From DAOTYH01 sp034435015 (GTDB lineage: Bacteria; Chloroflexota; Anaerolineae; Aggregatilineales; UBA3940), in contig DAOTYH010000017.1 of assembly GCA_034435015.1 (NCBI GenBank), forward strand, positions 1-20,251: 20,251 bases of DNA, in the 5' to 3' direction. Below, one piece after another: positions 1 through 7,476 of this stretch. A model generated the notes under the pieces. That model did not search any database. It was not told the origin of the DNA and saw nothing but the letters and a program-made list of their open reading frames with translations. The stretch's first letter is position 1. Each line of letters opens with the position of its first letter. Made by a program: the position numbers and the translations under genes.

Positions 1-25
1 TGTTTGATTTGGTTTGAGGCAGGCT

Positions 26-3000
26 ATGTCAACCTGGTACATGACTCCCTCCTCGATCAGCTACGCGGCGCAGGCGACTTTGAGCCTGATCATCGCTGTG
101 TACCTGATCTATCTCACTGGGAGACTGCGCTCGCAAGGGGCGCCGGTGCTCCCGACCATGCTTCTGGCTGGCTTTTTTGGGGCATTTACGGGCTTTGCTG
201 TTGCCTCATTTCTGAATGTGTCGTGGAATCCCTTCCTGCGCCTGTACCCCTTAACGTTGCAAATGCCCTTGATTGTCCTGAGCTTCGTGTTTTTGTTGCA
301 ATTTGCCTATCACTTCCCGAAGGTATTCCCTGAACGGGTCTGGGAGACGCGGGTTGTACTAGGCCTGTCACTGCTCTATTTTGGCTGGGAATTGTGGTAT
401 GCCATTGGCCGGATGAGTGTCGTGGCCCGGCATGAGTTCTATTGGCGGCCCCCCCCTGCTGATAACTACCTGGTGATCTGCTCAGCATGGCTGTTGGTGG
501 CATTGACCCGGCAGTGTATTCGTGTGTCAAATGAGCATTCCCCTCAACTGTGGTGGAAGGCTTTACTGTACCCGCAAGGGAAAATGGCTCAAGCGTTACG
601 TGCCTTTGTTCTGCTCTTTAGTAGTGTCTTGGCACTGAGCCTGATTGAAGTTGCCAACACCCAAAAGCTGATCCCCCAGGAGGTTCGGGATATTGCGCTG
701 TCGCTGACGCCGCTGGTGGTCATGTTGGCTCTTGCCCTGATCTATCTGAACGTTTTGCCCGAGGCATTCTCAATCACGGTGCGGTTGGTGGGGGTCTCGC
801 TGGTAGCATTGCTTTCCTTGGCTGGATCGGTGGGATGGCTCATTTTCCACCCCTACCTCGATGTGCTCCCGCCTGATCCTTTTTTCGACCAGCCGCGCAG
901 TGTGCATTTTTCACCCAATGAACAGGGCGGGTATGACGTCAGCCTAGTGGACTTTACCTACGAAACTGAACTGGGCACGCCTCTGAGCATCCCTGCCGAC
1001 GGCGGCTATCGGGTGGTGACCCCGGATTTCACCTTTCCTTTTTATGGTCGTGAGTATAACGAAATCCATGTGAACGATGATGGGGCGATCAGCTTTGGTG
1101 ATAGGGTAGCGTACGAGGGGGTACAGGCCCACTATGGCCGAAACCCTGCTATTTTTGCCTTGTACACTGATTTGAATTCAGCAACGTCAGAAGAGGAGGC
1201 CGGGGTTTTTGTGCGGAGTGAGCCGGATGTGCTGTTGATCACCTGGCAGCGTGTTCCTCACCTTCGCCAGTCAGATAAGTTTACCTTTCAGGTTGCGCTG
1301 TACCCGAATGGGGACTTTATCATCACATACCCCGACGTCGTGCTAGTGCCTTCCGGCATCTACAGCAGTGGAGACACAATTGGGGTGATCGGTATCGTGC
1401 CGGGGGTGGACCAACAGAAGAAGGTCACTTATATTGATCTGGCCGCCGGCAATCTGTACGCTGGCGATAGTCAAACAGGCCTGATAGATAACTTTTCCCT
1501 GCGAGTACGCCAGTCCGTCCATTACCTCTATGTAAGGTTATTCTATTTTGTCTTGGCAGGCAGTCTGGTTGTGCTGGCTGGCTTTCCTGCCTTCTCCTAT
1601 TTCAGCCTGAGTAAGCCGTTGAACGTTCTTCTGGAGGGTGTAAGGCAGGTTGACAGGGGCGATCTTCAGGTGAGGATGCCGGTCCAGTACCATGACGAGA
1701 TTGGCATCCTGACAACATCTTTCAACACCATGGCGTCCGAATTGCACACCCTTGTATCTGATCTAGAAGAGCGTGTCTCCGAGCGTACCGACCAGTTAGA
1801 GCGGCAGGCTGTTGATCTGGCGCACGCCAAAGAAGCAGCCGAATCAGCCAGCCGTTACAAGAGCATCTTTCTTGCCAATATGAGTCATGAACTGCGGACG
1901 CCGCTCAATGCGATCATGGGATTTTCTGGATTAATGCTGAGAGATGAGACACTGAGTGCCGCACAACGTCAAAACCTGGAAATCATTATGCGCAGCGGCG
2001 AGCATCTGCTTGGGATCATCAATGAGGTTTTGGAGCTGACAAAAGTCGAAGCGGGATATGTGGAGCTGGTGAAAGAACCCTTTGATCTCTACTCCTTGCT
2101 CAACGATATAGAAGACATGTTCCGTCTCCGCGTCCGCGAAAAGGGACTGATGCTCACCGTCGAATGTGCCCCCGACGTGCCGCAGTATATCTACGCTGAT
2201 CGGGGCAAATTGCGGCAGGTGTTGATTAATCTGTTGGGGAATGCAGTCAAGTTTACCCAAGAAGGGCAGATCAGACTGTGTGTCAAGAATATACCTGATA
2301 TTGCCGTGCCTTGCGGGCGCTGCAAATTGCAGTGGGAAGTACTCGATACAGGGATTGGGATCGCAGAGCAAGACCTAACGCGCATTTTTGAGGCTTTTGT
2401 GCAAACGGATGCTGGGTACTTCACTTCGGGTGGTACCGGCCTGGGGCTGACGATCAGCCAGAAGTTTGTAACCTTGATGGGAGGAGAGATCAAAGTCACT
2501 AGCCAAGTTGGGCGAGGCAGCCGCTTCTGGTTTGAAGTCCAGGTCGAACTGCCGGAGATCGCTGAAATTGAGCGGACCTTGTCTGAAGTCCATCGTCAGG
2601 TAGCAGCTCTGAGGGCAGGCCAGCCCGCTTACCGCCTGTTGGTGGCTGAAGATATCCGTGAGAGCCGCGAGATGCTCACACAGTTATTGAATGAATGGGG
2701 GTTTGAGACACGCAGTGTAGAAAATGGGGCTGAGGCTGTTCAGGTTTGGGAAGAATGGCAACCCCATTTGATCTGGATGGACCTGCGGATGCCGGTCATG
2801 GATGGGCTGGAAGCTACCAGCAAGATCAGGGCGGCAGAGAAAGATGGTCACAAAACGATCATCATCGCTTTGACGGCCAGCGCATTTCAAGAGGATCACA
2901 TCCGTGTTTTGGAAAGGGGTTGTGATGATTTTTTGGGCAAGCCTTTCTGCCAACAGGATATTGCGGAGATGCTCGTCAAGCATCTGGGCGTACAATTTGA

Positions 3001-3259
3001 ATACCAGGAAGTGAAAGAACCTCCTGCCACAATATCCAGGAAGGCAGACGCCCTTGATCTGGATTTGACGACTCTCCCTGCCGGATGGCGCTCGGAGTTA
3101 CGCCAGGCGGCTGTTAGGGCAGACGGGCTTACGATCAGGACACTGGCCGAGCAAATCCGACCGCAAAGATCAGAGCTGACTGCCGCCCTCACCGAACTAG
3201 CTGACAACTTCGACTACGGTGCCATCTTGAGCGCGCTTGATCGGGCCAGTGATAAGTGA
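26..3259 (+). CDS. Hybrid sensor histidine kinase with multi-TM N-terminus and nidogen-like external domain
   Basis: This is a membrane sensor kinase of about 1077 residues. About eight hydrophobic segments fill residues 10-276. An external region follows at about 280-500, with a nidogen-like pattern (FPFYG, NDDGAISFG, YTDLNS, LITWQRV, FTFQVALYPNGDFIITY). Then come another membrane helix (about 503-525), HAMP (about 528-582), HisKA with the H-box MSHELRTPLN (phosphoacceptor His621), HATPase_c (N-box LLGNAVKF, G1 DTGIGI, G2 GGTGLGL) and a receiver domain (AED pocket, WMDLRMP with Asp919, LTAS, GKPF). The C-terminal 70 residues are helical and lack an obvious HPt histidine. The ATG at 26 is chosen because GAGGCAGG lies just upstream. 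An in-frame TGA at 5-7 excludes a longer protein apart from a TTG start at 14. The next gene starts 7 bases after this stop, so they are probably co-transcribed. The kinase assignment is firm; the ligand is unknown. Confidence 0.93.
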   Translation: MSTWYMTPSSISYAAQATLSLIIAVYLIYLTGRLRSQGAPVLPTMLLAGFFGAFTGFAVASFLNVSWNPFLRLYPLTLQMPLIVLSFVFLLQFAYHFPKVFPERVWETRVVLGLSLLYFGWELWYAIGRMSVVARHEFYWRPPPADNYLVICSAWLLVALTRQCIRVSNEHSPQLWWKALLYPQGKMAQALRAFVLLFSSVLALSLIEVANTQKLIPQEVRDIALSLTPLVVMLALALIYLNVLPEAFSITVRLVGVSLVALLSLAGSVGWLIFHPYLDVLPPDPFFDQPRSVHFSPNEQGGYDVSLVDFTYETELGTPLSIPADGGYRVVTPDFTFPFYGREYNEIHVNDDGAISFGDRVAYEGVQAHYGRNPAIFALYTDLNSATSEEEAGVFVRSEPDVLLITWQRVPHLRQSDKFTFQVALYPNGDFIITYPDVVLVPSGIYSSGDTIGVIGIVPGVDQQKKVTYIDLAAGNLYAGDSQTGLIDNFSLRVRQSVHYLYVRLFYFVLAGSLVVLAGFPAFSYFSLSKPLNVLLEGVRQVDRGDLQVRMPVQYHDEIGILTTSFNTMASELHTLVSDLEERVSERTDQLERQAVDLAHAKEAAESASRYKSIFLANMSHELRTPLNAIMGFSGLMLRDETLSAAQRQNLEIIMRSGEHLLGIINEVLELTKVEAGYVELVKEPFDLYSLLNDIEDMFRLRVREKGLMLTVECAPDVPQYIYADRGKLRQVLINLLGNAVKFTQEGQIRLCVKNIPDIAVPCGRCKLQWEVLDTGIGIAEQDLTRIFEAFVQTDAGYFTSGGTGLGLTISQKFVTLMGGEIKVTSQVGRGSRFWFEVQVELPEIAEIERTLSEVHRQVAALRAGQPAYRLLVAEDIRESREMLTQLLNEWGFETRSVENGAEAVQVWEEWQPHLIWMDLRMPVMDGLEATSKIRAAEKDGHKTIIIALTASAFQEDHIRVLERGCDDFLGKPFCQQDIAEMLVKHLGVQFEYQEVKEPPATISRKADALDLDLTTLPAGWRSELRQAAVRADGLTIRTLAEQIRPQRSELTAALTELADNFDYGAILSALDRASDK

Positions 3260-3266
3260 GAGAACA

Positions 3267-4448
3267 ATGCAAAATCACTTTGCCAGCGAAGACCCCAAAA
3301 GCGAAAACCTCGAAGACATTCTGATTGTAGATGATGTATTGGAAAACCTGCGTTTGTTGTCACAAATGCTTACTGAGCATGGCTACAGGGTTCGTGCGGT
3401 CCGTAACGGGCGACATGCCCTGATGGCGGCTCAAGCCGCCCCGCCTGACCTTATCTTATTAGACGTCGTTATGCCGGAAATGGACGGCTATGAAGTGTGC
3501 CGGCGATTAAAGGAGGATGAGCGCACACGAGATATCCCAATTTTATTCATCAGCGCCCTTGGTGATGTAGAGAATAAGCTCAAGGCGTTTAGCAGTGGAG
3601 GGGTAGACTACGTCACCAAGCCTTTCCAGGCACCAGAAGTGTTGGCCCGCGTTCGCACCCACCTGACTTTGCGGAGACTGAACCGAGACCTGCAGACAGC
3701 CAATGCTGAATTGGCAAGACAGGCTGACGAACTACGGGAGCAGAACGCGGAACTGGATGCATTCGCCCATACCGTCGCACATGATCTCAAAGGCCCGCTT
3801 GGCATGCTCTTTGGTTATGCTACCTTGCTGGCAGAAGGATGGAGGGCTTTTCCGCCTGAGGATGTCACGCAGTATTTGAAGTTCGTGGAGGCGGGAGCGA
3901 AGAAGGGGTGTGATATTGTTGAGGCGCTCCTTCTGCTCGCCTCGACCCGGAGGCAGACCTTCATTCACCTACAGCCGCTGGATATGGCTCAGATTGTCAA
4001 GGAGGTTCAGGAACGCTTAAGAGGCATGATACAAGACCGTCAGGCTGAAGTACTGGTACAGGAGCACTGGCCGGTTGTTGCCGGGTACGCGGCTTGGGTT
4101 GAGGAGGTATGGGTGAACTATATCAGCAATGCGATAAAGTACGGCGGCGTACCCCCGCGTGTTGAAATAGGTGCTACTGAGCAGTCTGATGGATACGTTC
4201 GTTTCTGGGTAAGGGATAATGGCCCTGGCATCCCTGAAGAAAAATTGCCTCGTTTGTTTGTTGAATTTGACCGATTGGACGAGGTCCGCCTCAAAGAAGG
4301 GTACGGTCTAGGGTTATCTATCGTAAAACGCATTCTTGATCGTCTTGACGGGCAGGTCGGCGTCGAAAGCACCATGGGTGAAGGCAGTACCTTCTGGTTT
4401 ACACTACCCCTTGCAGAACAGCAGAGCACTTCCAGTGACACCGGCTGA
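3267..4448 (+). CDS. Receiver-histidine kinase (REC-HisKA-HATPase), cytoplasmic
   Basis: This soluble signalling protein has about 393 residues. It starts with a receiver domain (LIVDD pocket, LILLDVVMP with phosphoacceptor Asp66, FISA, VTKPF). A coiled-coil linker at about 145-165 leads to a HisKA domain with H-box AHDLKGPL (His172). The HATPase_c domain is complete, with NYISNAIKYGG, DNGPGIP, GYGLGLSIVKRI and a GEGSTFWFTLPL end. It has no membrane segment. ATG 3267 is preferred over a TTG at 3237 inside the previous gene, because GTGAGAGA precedes it and the receiver domain begins soon after. It lies 7 bases downstream of the hybrid kinase, so the pair is likely one operon. The receiver at its N-terminus could take phosphate from the hybrid kinase and control this kinase's own output (inference). 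No classical DNA-binding regulator lies next to the pair. Confidence 0.92.
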   Translation: MQNHFASEDPKSENLEDILIVDDVLENLRLLSQMLTEHGYRVRAVRNGRHALMAAQAAPPDLILLDVVMPEMDGYEVCRRLKEDERTRDIPILFISALGDVENKLKAFSSGGVDYVTKPFQAPEVLARVRTHLTLRRLNRDLQTANAELARQADELREQNAELDAFAHTVAHDLKGPLGMLFGYATLLAEGWRAFPPEDVTQYLKFVEAGAKKGCDIVEALLLLASTRRQTFIHLQPLDMAQIVKEVQERLRGMIQDRQAEVLVQEHWPVVAGYAAWVEEVWVNYISNAIKYGGVPPRVEIGATEQSDGYVRFWVRDNGPGIPEEKLPRLFVEFDRLDEVRLKEGYGLGLSIVKRILDRLDGQVGVESTMGEGSTFWFTLPLAEQQSTSSDTG

Positions 4449-4474
4449 CTCGATCACGGCAAAGGCAAAAAGAT

Positions 4475-6163
4475 ATGGCTCGCATCTACGATGGCGGCGG
4501 CGCGGGTAAAACTGAAAGTCAGGCTGAACTTGACCTCAAGGCACTCTTCGCGCAAAAGCTGGATTCCAGCTACACCGTGATCCACAGTGTGCCATGGATC
4601 GCACGCAACCCAAATGCCCGCAAACCCAGAGGGGAAGTGGACTTTGTCATTGTGCATCCGCAACACGGTGTGTTGTTACTGGAGGTCAAAGGGGGGCAAA
4701 TCCGTGTCGAGCGCAATCAATGGTATACACGCAACCGCTTTGGGATTGAGGCACGTCTGGACGAAGACCCCTTCACGCAGGCTGATCTCAACCTATACCC
4801 CATCCGCGACTGGCTGGAAGCCTCAGAGCATACCCGCCACTTCAGGTATCCGGTCTTTCACGCTGTAGCCTTCCCGGATACAGGTGTGTTCTCTAAGTCT
4901 GCCCTGCGCCCTGATGTCCCCGCTGAAATCCTGCTGGACGGCTCACGGGTCTCCAGTCCGCAGAAAGCCATTGGAGAAGTCTTCGCTTTCTGGCATGCCC
5001 GTTACCCGCACTTGGAGATGGAAGGACACGCCGCCGTCGAAGCGCTGGTCAGGCTGATGGTACCGACCGCCGATCTGACAGCCTCGCTGGCCGAAGCCTT
5101 CCAGCGGGAGGGTAAACAAATTGAGCAGTTGACGCAGGATCAATTCAGCATCCTCAAAATGCTGAGATTGCAGAATCGGGCCGCCATTGTCGGAGGGGCG
5201 GGCACAGGCAAGACCATTCTGGCGATGGAGAAGGCCCGCCGTCTGACCGATGAGGGGCGGCGGGTGTTATTTCTGTGCTTCAATAGGAATCTGGCGGCGT
5301 GGATCGGGCAGACACTTCAGGACAGAGACAACCCCCTGCTGGAGGTTCTGACCTTCCATCAGTTAACTCACCATATGATCCGCCGGTCGGGGTTGCCCAC
5401 TGACCCGCAAAAAGACTTTAACAAGTATGTCGCTGACCTGCTTCAGGATTCGCTGGATCGGCTCCGCAAGAGGCCCAATGCACACGTTGATCTCTATGAC
5501 GCGGTCATCGTAGATGAAGGGCAGGATTTTCAGGATGAGTGGTGGATACCCCTGCCTGACCTGCTGAAGGATCGCGATAACGGCATCATATACATCTTCT
5601 TTGATGACAACCAGCGGCTCTACACCCAGCTCAGCAGCATCCCGTTCAAAGCCCAGCCCTTCATGCTCTTTAAGAACTGCCGCAACACACAGGGCATCTT
5701 CACCTCCCTCAAGCCCTACCTGCCATCCGGTGATGAGACAGAGTGCGTTGGCCCGCCGGGCCGCCCTGTGGAGATCATCCCCGTAGCGGACCGGAAAGAG
5801 GCAATCGCGGCATTGGAGACGGTACTGGCACGTCTAAGGAAGGAAGGGATTCCCAGCAAGGACATTATACTGCTGACTCCGGCGGCCAAAGGGCGCAGTA
5901 TGTGGGAAGACGACCAACAGATAAACAAGTGGGTGCTGACCTGGAATCTCCAGACGACAGCCGCTGATGCTGTGCGCGTTTGTACCATTCATCAGTATAA
6001 AGGCCTGGAAAGTCCGGTGGTTATCTTGAGCGAGATGGATAAGGCATTCAGCGATACGACCCGTCAGCTTGCCTACGTAGGGCTGTCCCGTGCGCGGCAT
6101 CATGTGATCGTGCTGGGCAGTCTGCCCGAATCACAGTCTTCTGTGCCCGCCTCGGCCCAGTGA
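4475..6163 (+). CDS. NERD-domain superfamily I (UvrD-like) helicase
   Basis: This 562-residue protein joins an N-terminal NERD nuclease-related domain to a UvrD/Rep-type helicase core. The NERD part (about 15-130) shows GEVDFVIV (Asp56) and LLLEVKGG (Glu70, Lys72), the D...ExK arrangement of this nuclease-like fold, so the catalytic residues look intact. The helicase part has a Walker A GGAGTGKT (240-247), Walker B VIVDEGQDF (343-351), a CTIHQYKGLE motif near 505 and LAYVGLSRAR near 535. NERD-helicases are thought to process DNA, and some occur in phage-defence settings; no substrate can be read from this sequence. ATG 4475 follows an AAAGG-like site. The gap to the kinase gene upstream is 26 bases, so it may be transcribed with it. 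No defence genes that I recognise sit beside it. Confidence 0.9.
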   Translation: MARIYDGGGAGKTESQAELDLKALFAQKLDSSYTVIHSVPWIARNPNARKPRGEVDFVIVHPQHGVLLLEVKGGQIRVERNQWYTRNRFGIEARLDEDPFTQADLNLYPIRDWLEASEHTRHFRYPVFHAVAFPDTGVFSKSALRPDVPAEILLDGSRVSSPQKAIGEVFAFWHARYPHLEMEGHAAVEALVRLMVPTADLTASLAEAFQREGKQIEQLTQDQFSILKMLRLQNRAAIVGGAGTGKTILAMEKARRLTDEGRRVLFLCFNRNLAAWIGQTLQDRDNPLLEVLTFHQLTHHMIRRSGLPTDPQKDFNKYVADLLQDSLDRLRKRPNAHVDLYDAVIVDEGQDFQDEWWIPLPDLLKDRDNGIIYIFFDDNQRLYTQLSSIPFKAQPFMLFKNCRNTQGIFTSLKPYLPSGDETECVGPPGRPVEIIPVADRKEAIAALETVLARLRKEGIPSKDIILLTPAAKGRSMWEDDQQINKWVLTWNLQTTAADAVRVCTIHQYKGLESPVVILSEMDKAFSDTTRQLAYVGLSRARHHVIVLGSLPESQSSVPASAQ

Positions 6164-6187
6164 AGTGAATACTCATTGTTGCGGCGG

Positions 6188-6216
6188 TTGACGCTTGTTC
6201 TTCCTGTCGGTAAACT
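6188..6216 (+). promoter_or_regulatory. Sigma70-type promoter for the GNAT gene
   Basis: TTGACG (6188-6193, 5/6 match to the -35 consensus), a 17-base spacer and TAAACT (6211-6216, 4/6) form a good housekeeping promoter 33 bases before the acetyltransferase start. A small dyad, CGCAT-CCG-ATGCG (6218-6230), sits directly after the -10, at the expected transcription start. It could be an operator or a 5' hairpin. Confidence 0.55.
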
Positions 6217-6248
6217 CCGCATCCGATGCGAGCCGGGCAGGAGGGCAC

Positions 6249-6695
6249 ATGTCTGAGCCGATTGCTGTTCGTCCAGCCACTTTATCTGACTCCCCTTGTC
6301 TTGCGGTGTTGTGCGGGCAGTTGGGCTATCCTGCCTCTCCTCAGCAGGTCCACCAGCGTTTGGCCGCCATTTTGAATGATCCAGAGCGTGCTGTGTTTGT
6401 CGCTGAATCGTCCGGTGGTAGGGTCATCGGATGGGTGCAGGTGTCCATTGTCCGCCTGCTGATGGCAGACACGTATGTCGAAGTAGACGGTTTGGTGGTA
6501 GATGAATCCCACCGCCGTGCCGGCGTAGGACAAGTGCTCATGGCCCATGCCGAAAGCTGGGCCTGCAAACACGATCTGCAGGATATTTGCCTGCGTTCCA
6601 ATGTCATCCGGCAGGATGCACATCGCTTCTATCAGCGTCTCGGCTATACCAGCGTCAAAACCCAGCTCAACTTTCGTAAGCGCCTCTCTGGATAA
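6249..6695 (+). CDS. GNAT-family N-acetyltransferase
   Basis: This protein of about 148 residues has the GNAT fold. It transfers an acetyl group from acetyl-CoA to an amine that cannot be named from the sequence. Strand 4 and the acetyl-CoA loop read VDGLVVDESHRRAGVG (loop RRAGVG, 89-94). The C-terminal motif is NVIRQDAHRFYQRLGY, typical of small soluble GNATs. ATG 6249 is chosen over an upstream in-frame start at 6195 because CAGGAGGGCAC gives a strong ribosome site 5-9 bases before it. The 6195 start would also fall within the promoter spacer. The gene stops 16 bases before the metallophosphoesterase, so the two are probably co-transcribed. Confidence 0.87.
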   Translation: MSEPIAVRPATLSDSPCLAVLCGQLGYPASPQQVHQRLAAILNDPERAVFVAESSGGRVIGWVQVSIVRLLMADTYVEVDGLVVDESHRRAGVGQVLMAHAESWACKHDLQDICLRSNVIRQDAHRFYQRLGYTSVKTQLNFRKRLSG

Positions 6696-6711
6696 ATAGG
6701 TTGTAGCCCGG

Positions 6712-7476
6712 ATGTCCCTCTTCTCCTCTGATCACCTGCCTGTCGAGCGTATCTCTGTGGCGATCCCTTCACTGCCTTCTGCCTTTGACGGCTACCGCGT
6801 GGTTCTGCTCACCGACCTTCATTTTGACGCGCCGGGGCATCGCCGCCTTGTAGCCCATGCGGTCGCCCTGACTCTTGATCTCTCCCCCGACCTGATCGTG
6901 CTGACCGGTGACTATGTTTCTCATTGGTCTGCTGTACCTGGCCTTGCCGGCCATCTTCGCCCCCTTGATTCTCCTGATGGTGTGTGGGCTACGCTTGGCA
7001 ACCACGATCATTGGTCAGGGGCGGCCCGAATCCGGCGGGCGCTGTCAGAGGCAGGCATCACCGAGTTACAAAACGCGAACGTCCCGATCCGCCGCGCCGG
7101 GCAGTCCATCTGGCTGGCAGGTGTGGATGATGTGTGGATGGAACGCCATGACCTGAAGCAGGCGCTGGAAGGTATCCCCGATGGAGCTGTCACGATCCTG
7201 CTGGCGCACGAACCTGACTATGCTGATGAAGCAGCACTAACAGGCCGGGTGGCGCTCCAGCTTTCGGGGCACAGCCACGGCGGGCAGATTCAGCTTCCGG
7301 GTCTGACGCCGCACTCTCTCCCGCATCTGGGGCAAAAATATCCTGCCGGCCTATACCGTATTCAAGACATGTGGTTGTATACCAGCCGAGGGGTCGGATG
7401 CGGATTACTCCCGCGTATCCGTTCCCGGCCGGAGATCACTGAGATCACACTCCGGCAATCTGGGGATGCCGGCTAG
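6712..7476 (+). CDS. Metallophosphoesterase (YkuE/YaeI-like)
   Basis: This 254-residue calcineurin-type phosphoesterase carries all the metal-site blocks: LTDLHF (Asp35, His37), LTGDYV (Gly66-Asp67), LGNHDH (96-100), LLAHEP (His166) and the terminal GHSHGGQ (186-192). The GHSHGGQ ending and the 'FDGYRVVLLTDLHFD' opening fit the YkuE/YaeI-like branch, whose members cleave phosphodiester or pyrophosphate bonds, in some cases in lipids. Unlike many YkuE homologues, it shows no N-terminal membrane or Tat signal, so it is probably cytoplasmic. No strong ribosome site precedes ATG 6712. Its stop codon overlaps the stop of the convergent glycosyltransferase gene within a shared CTAG. Confidence 0.9.
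   Translation: MSLFSSDHLPVERISVAIPSLPSAFDGYRVVLLTDLHFDAPGHRRLVAHAVALTLDLSPDLIVLTGDYVSHWSAVPGLAGHLRPLDSPDGVWATLGNHDHWSGAARIRRALSEAGITELQNANVPIRRAGQSIWLAGVDDVWMERHDLKQALEGIPDGAVTILLAHEPDYADEAALTGRVALQLSGHSHGGQIQLPGLTPHSLPHLGQKYPAGLYRIQDMWLYTSRGVGCGLLPRIRSRPEITEITLRQSGDAG

Noticed and set aside
4..333. 109-codon plus-strand ORF at the window start
   Set aside because: It overlaps the hydrophobic N-terminus of the hybrid kinase in another frame and has no domain or ribosome site.
4475..4560. GGGAGKT near the N-terminus of the NERD-helicase as a second P-loop
   Set aside because: The Walker A pattern needs a Gly four residues before GKT and the position is Asp; the true P-loop is at 240-247.
4475..6163. 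NERD-helicase as part of a phage-defence island
   Set aside because: Neighbours are kinases, GNAT and phosphoesterase genes; no toxin, restriction, recombinase or mobile-element gene supports it.
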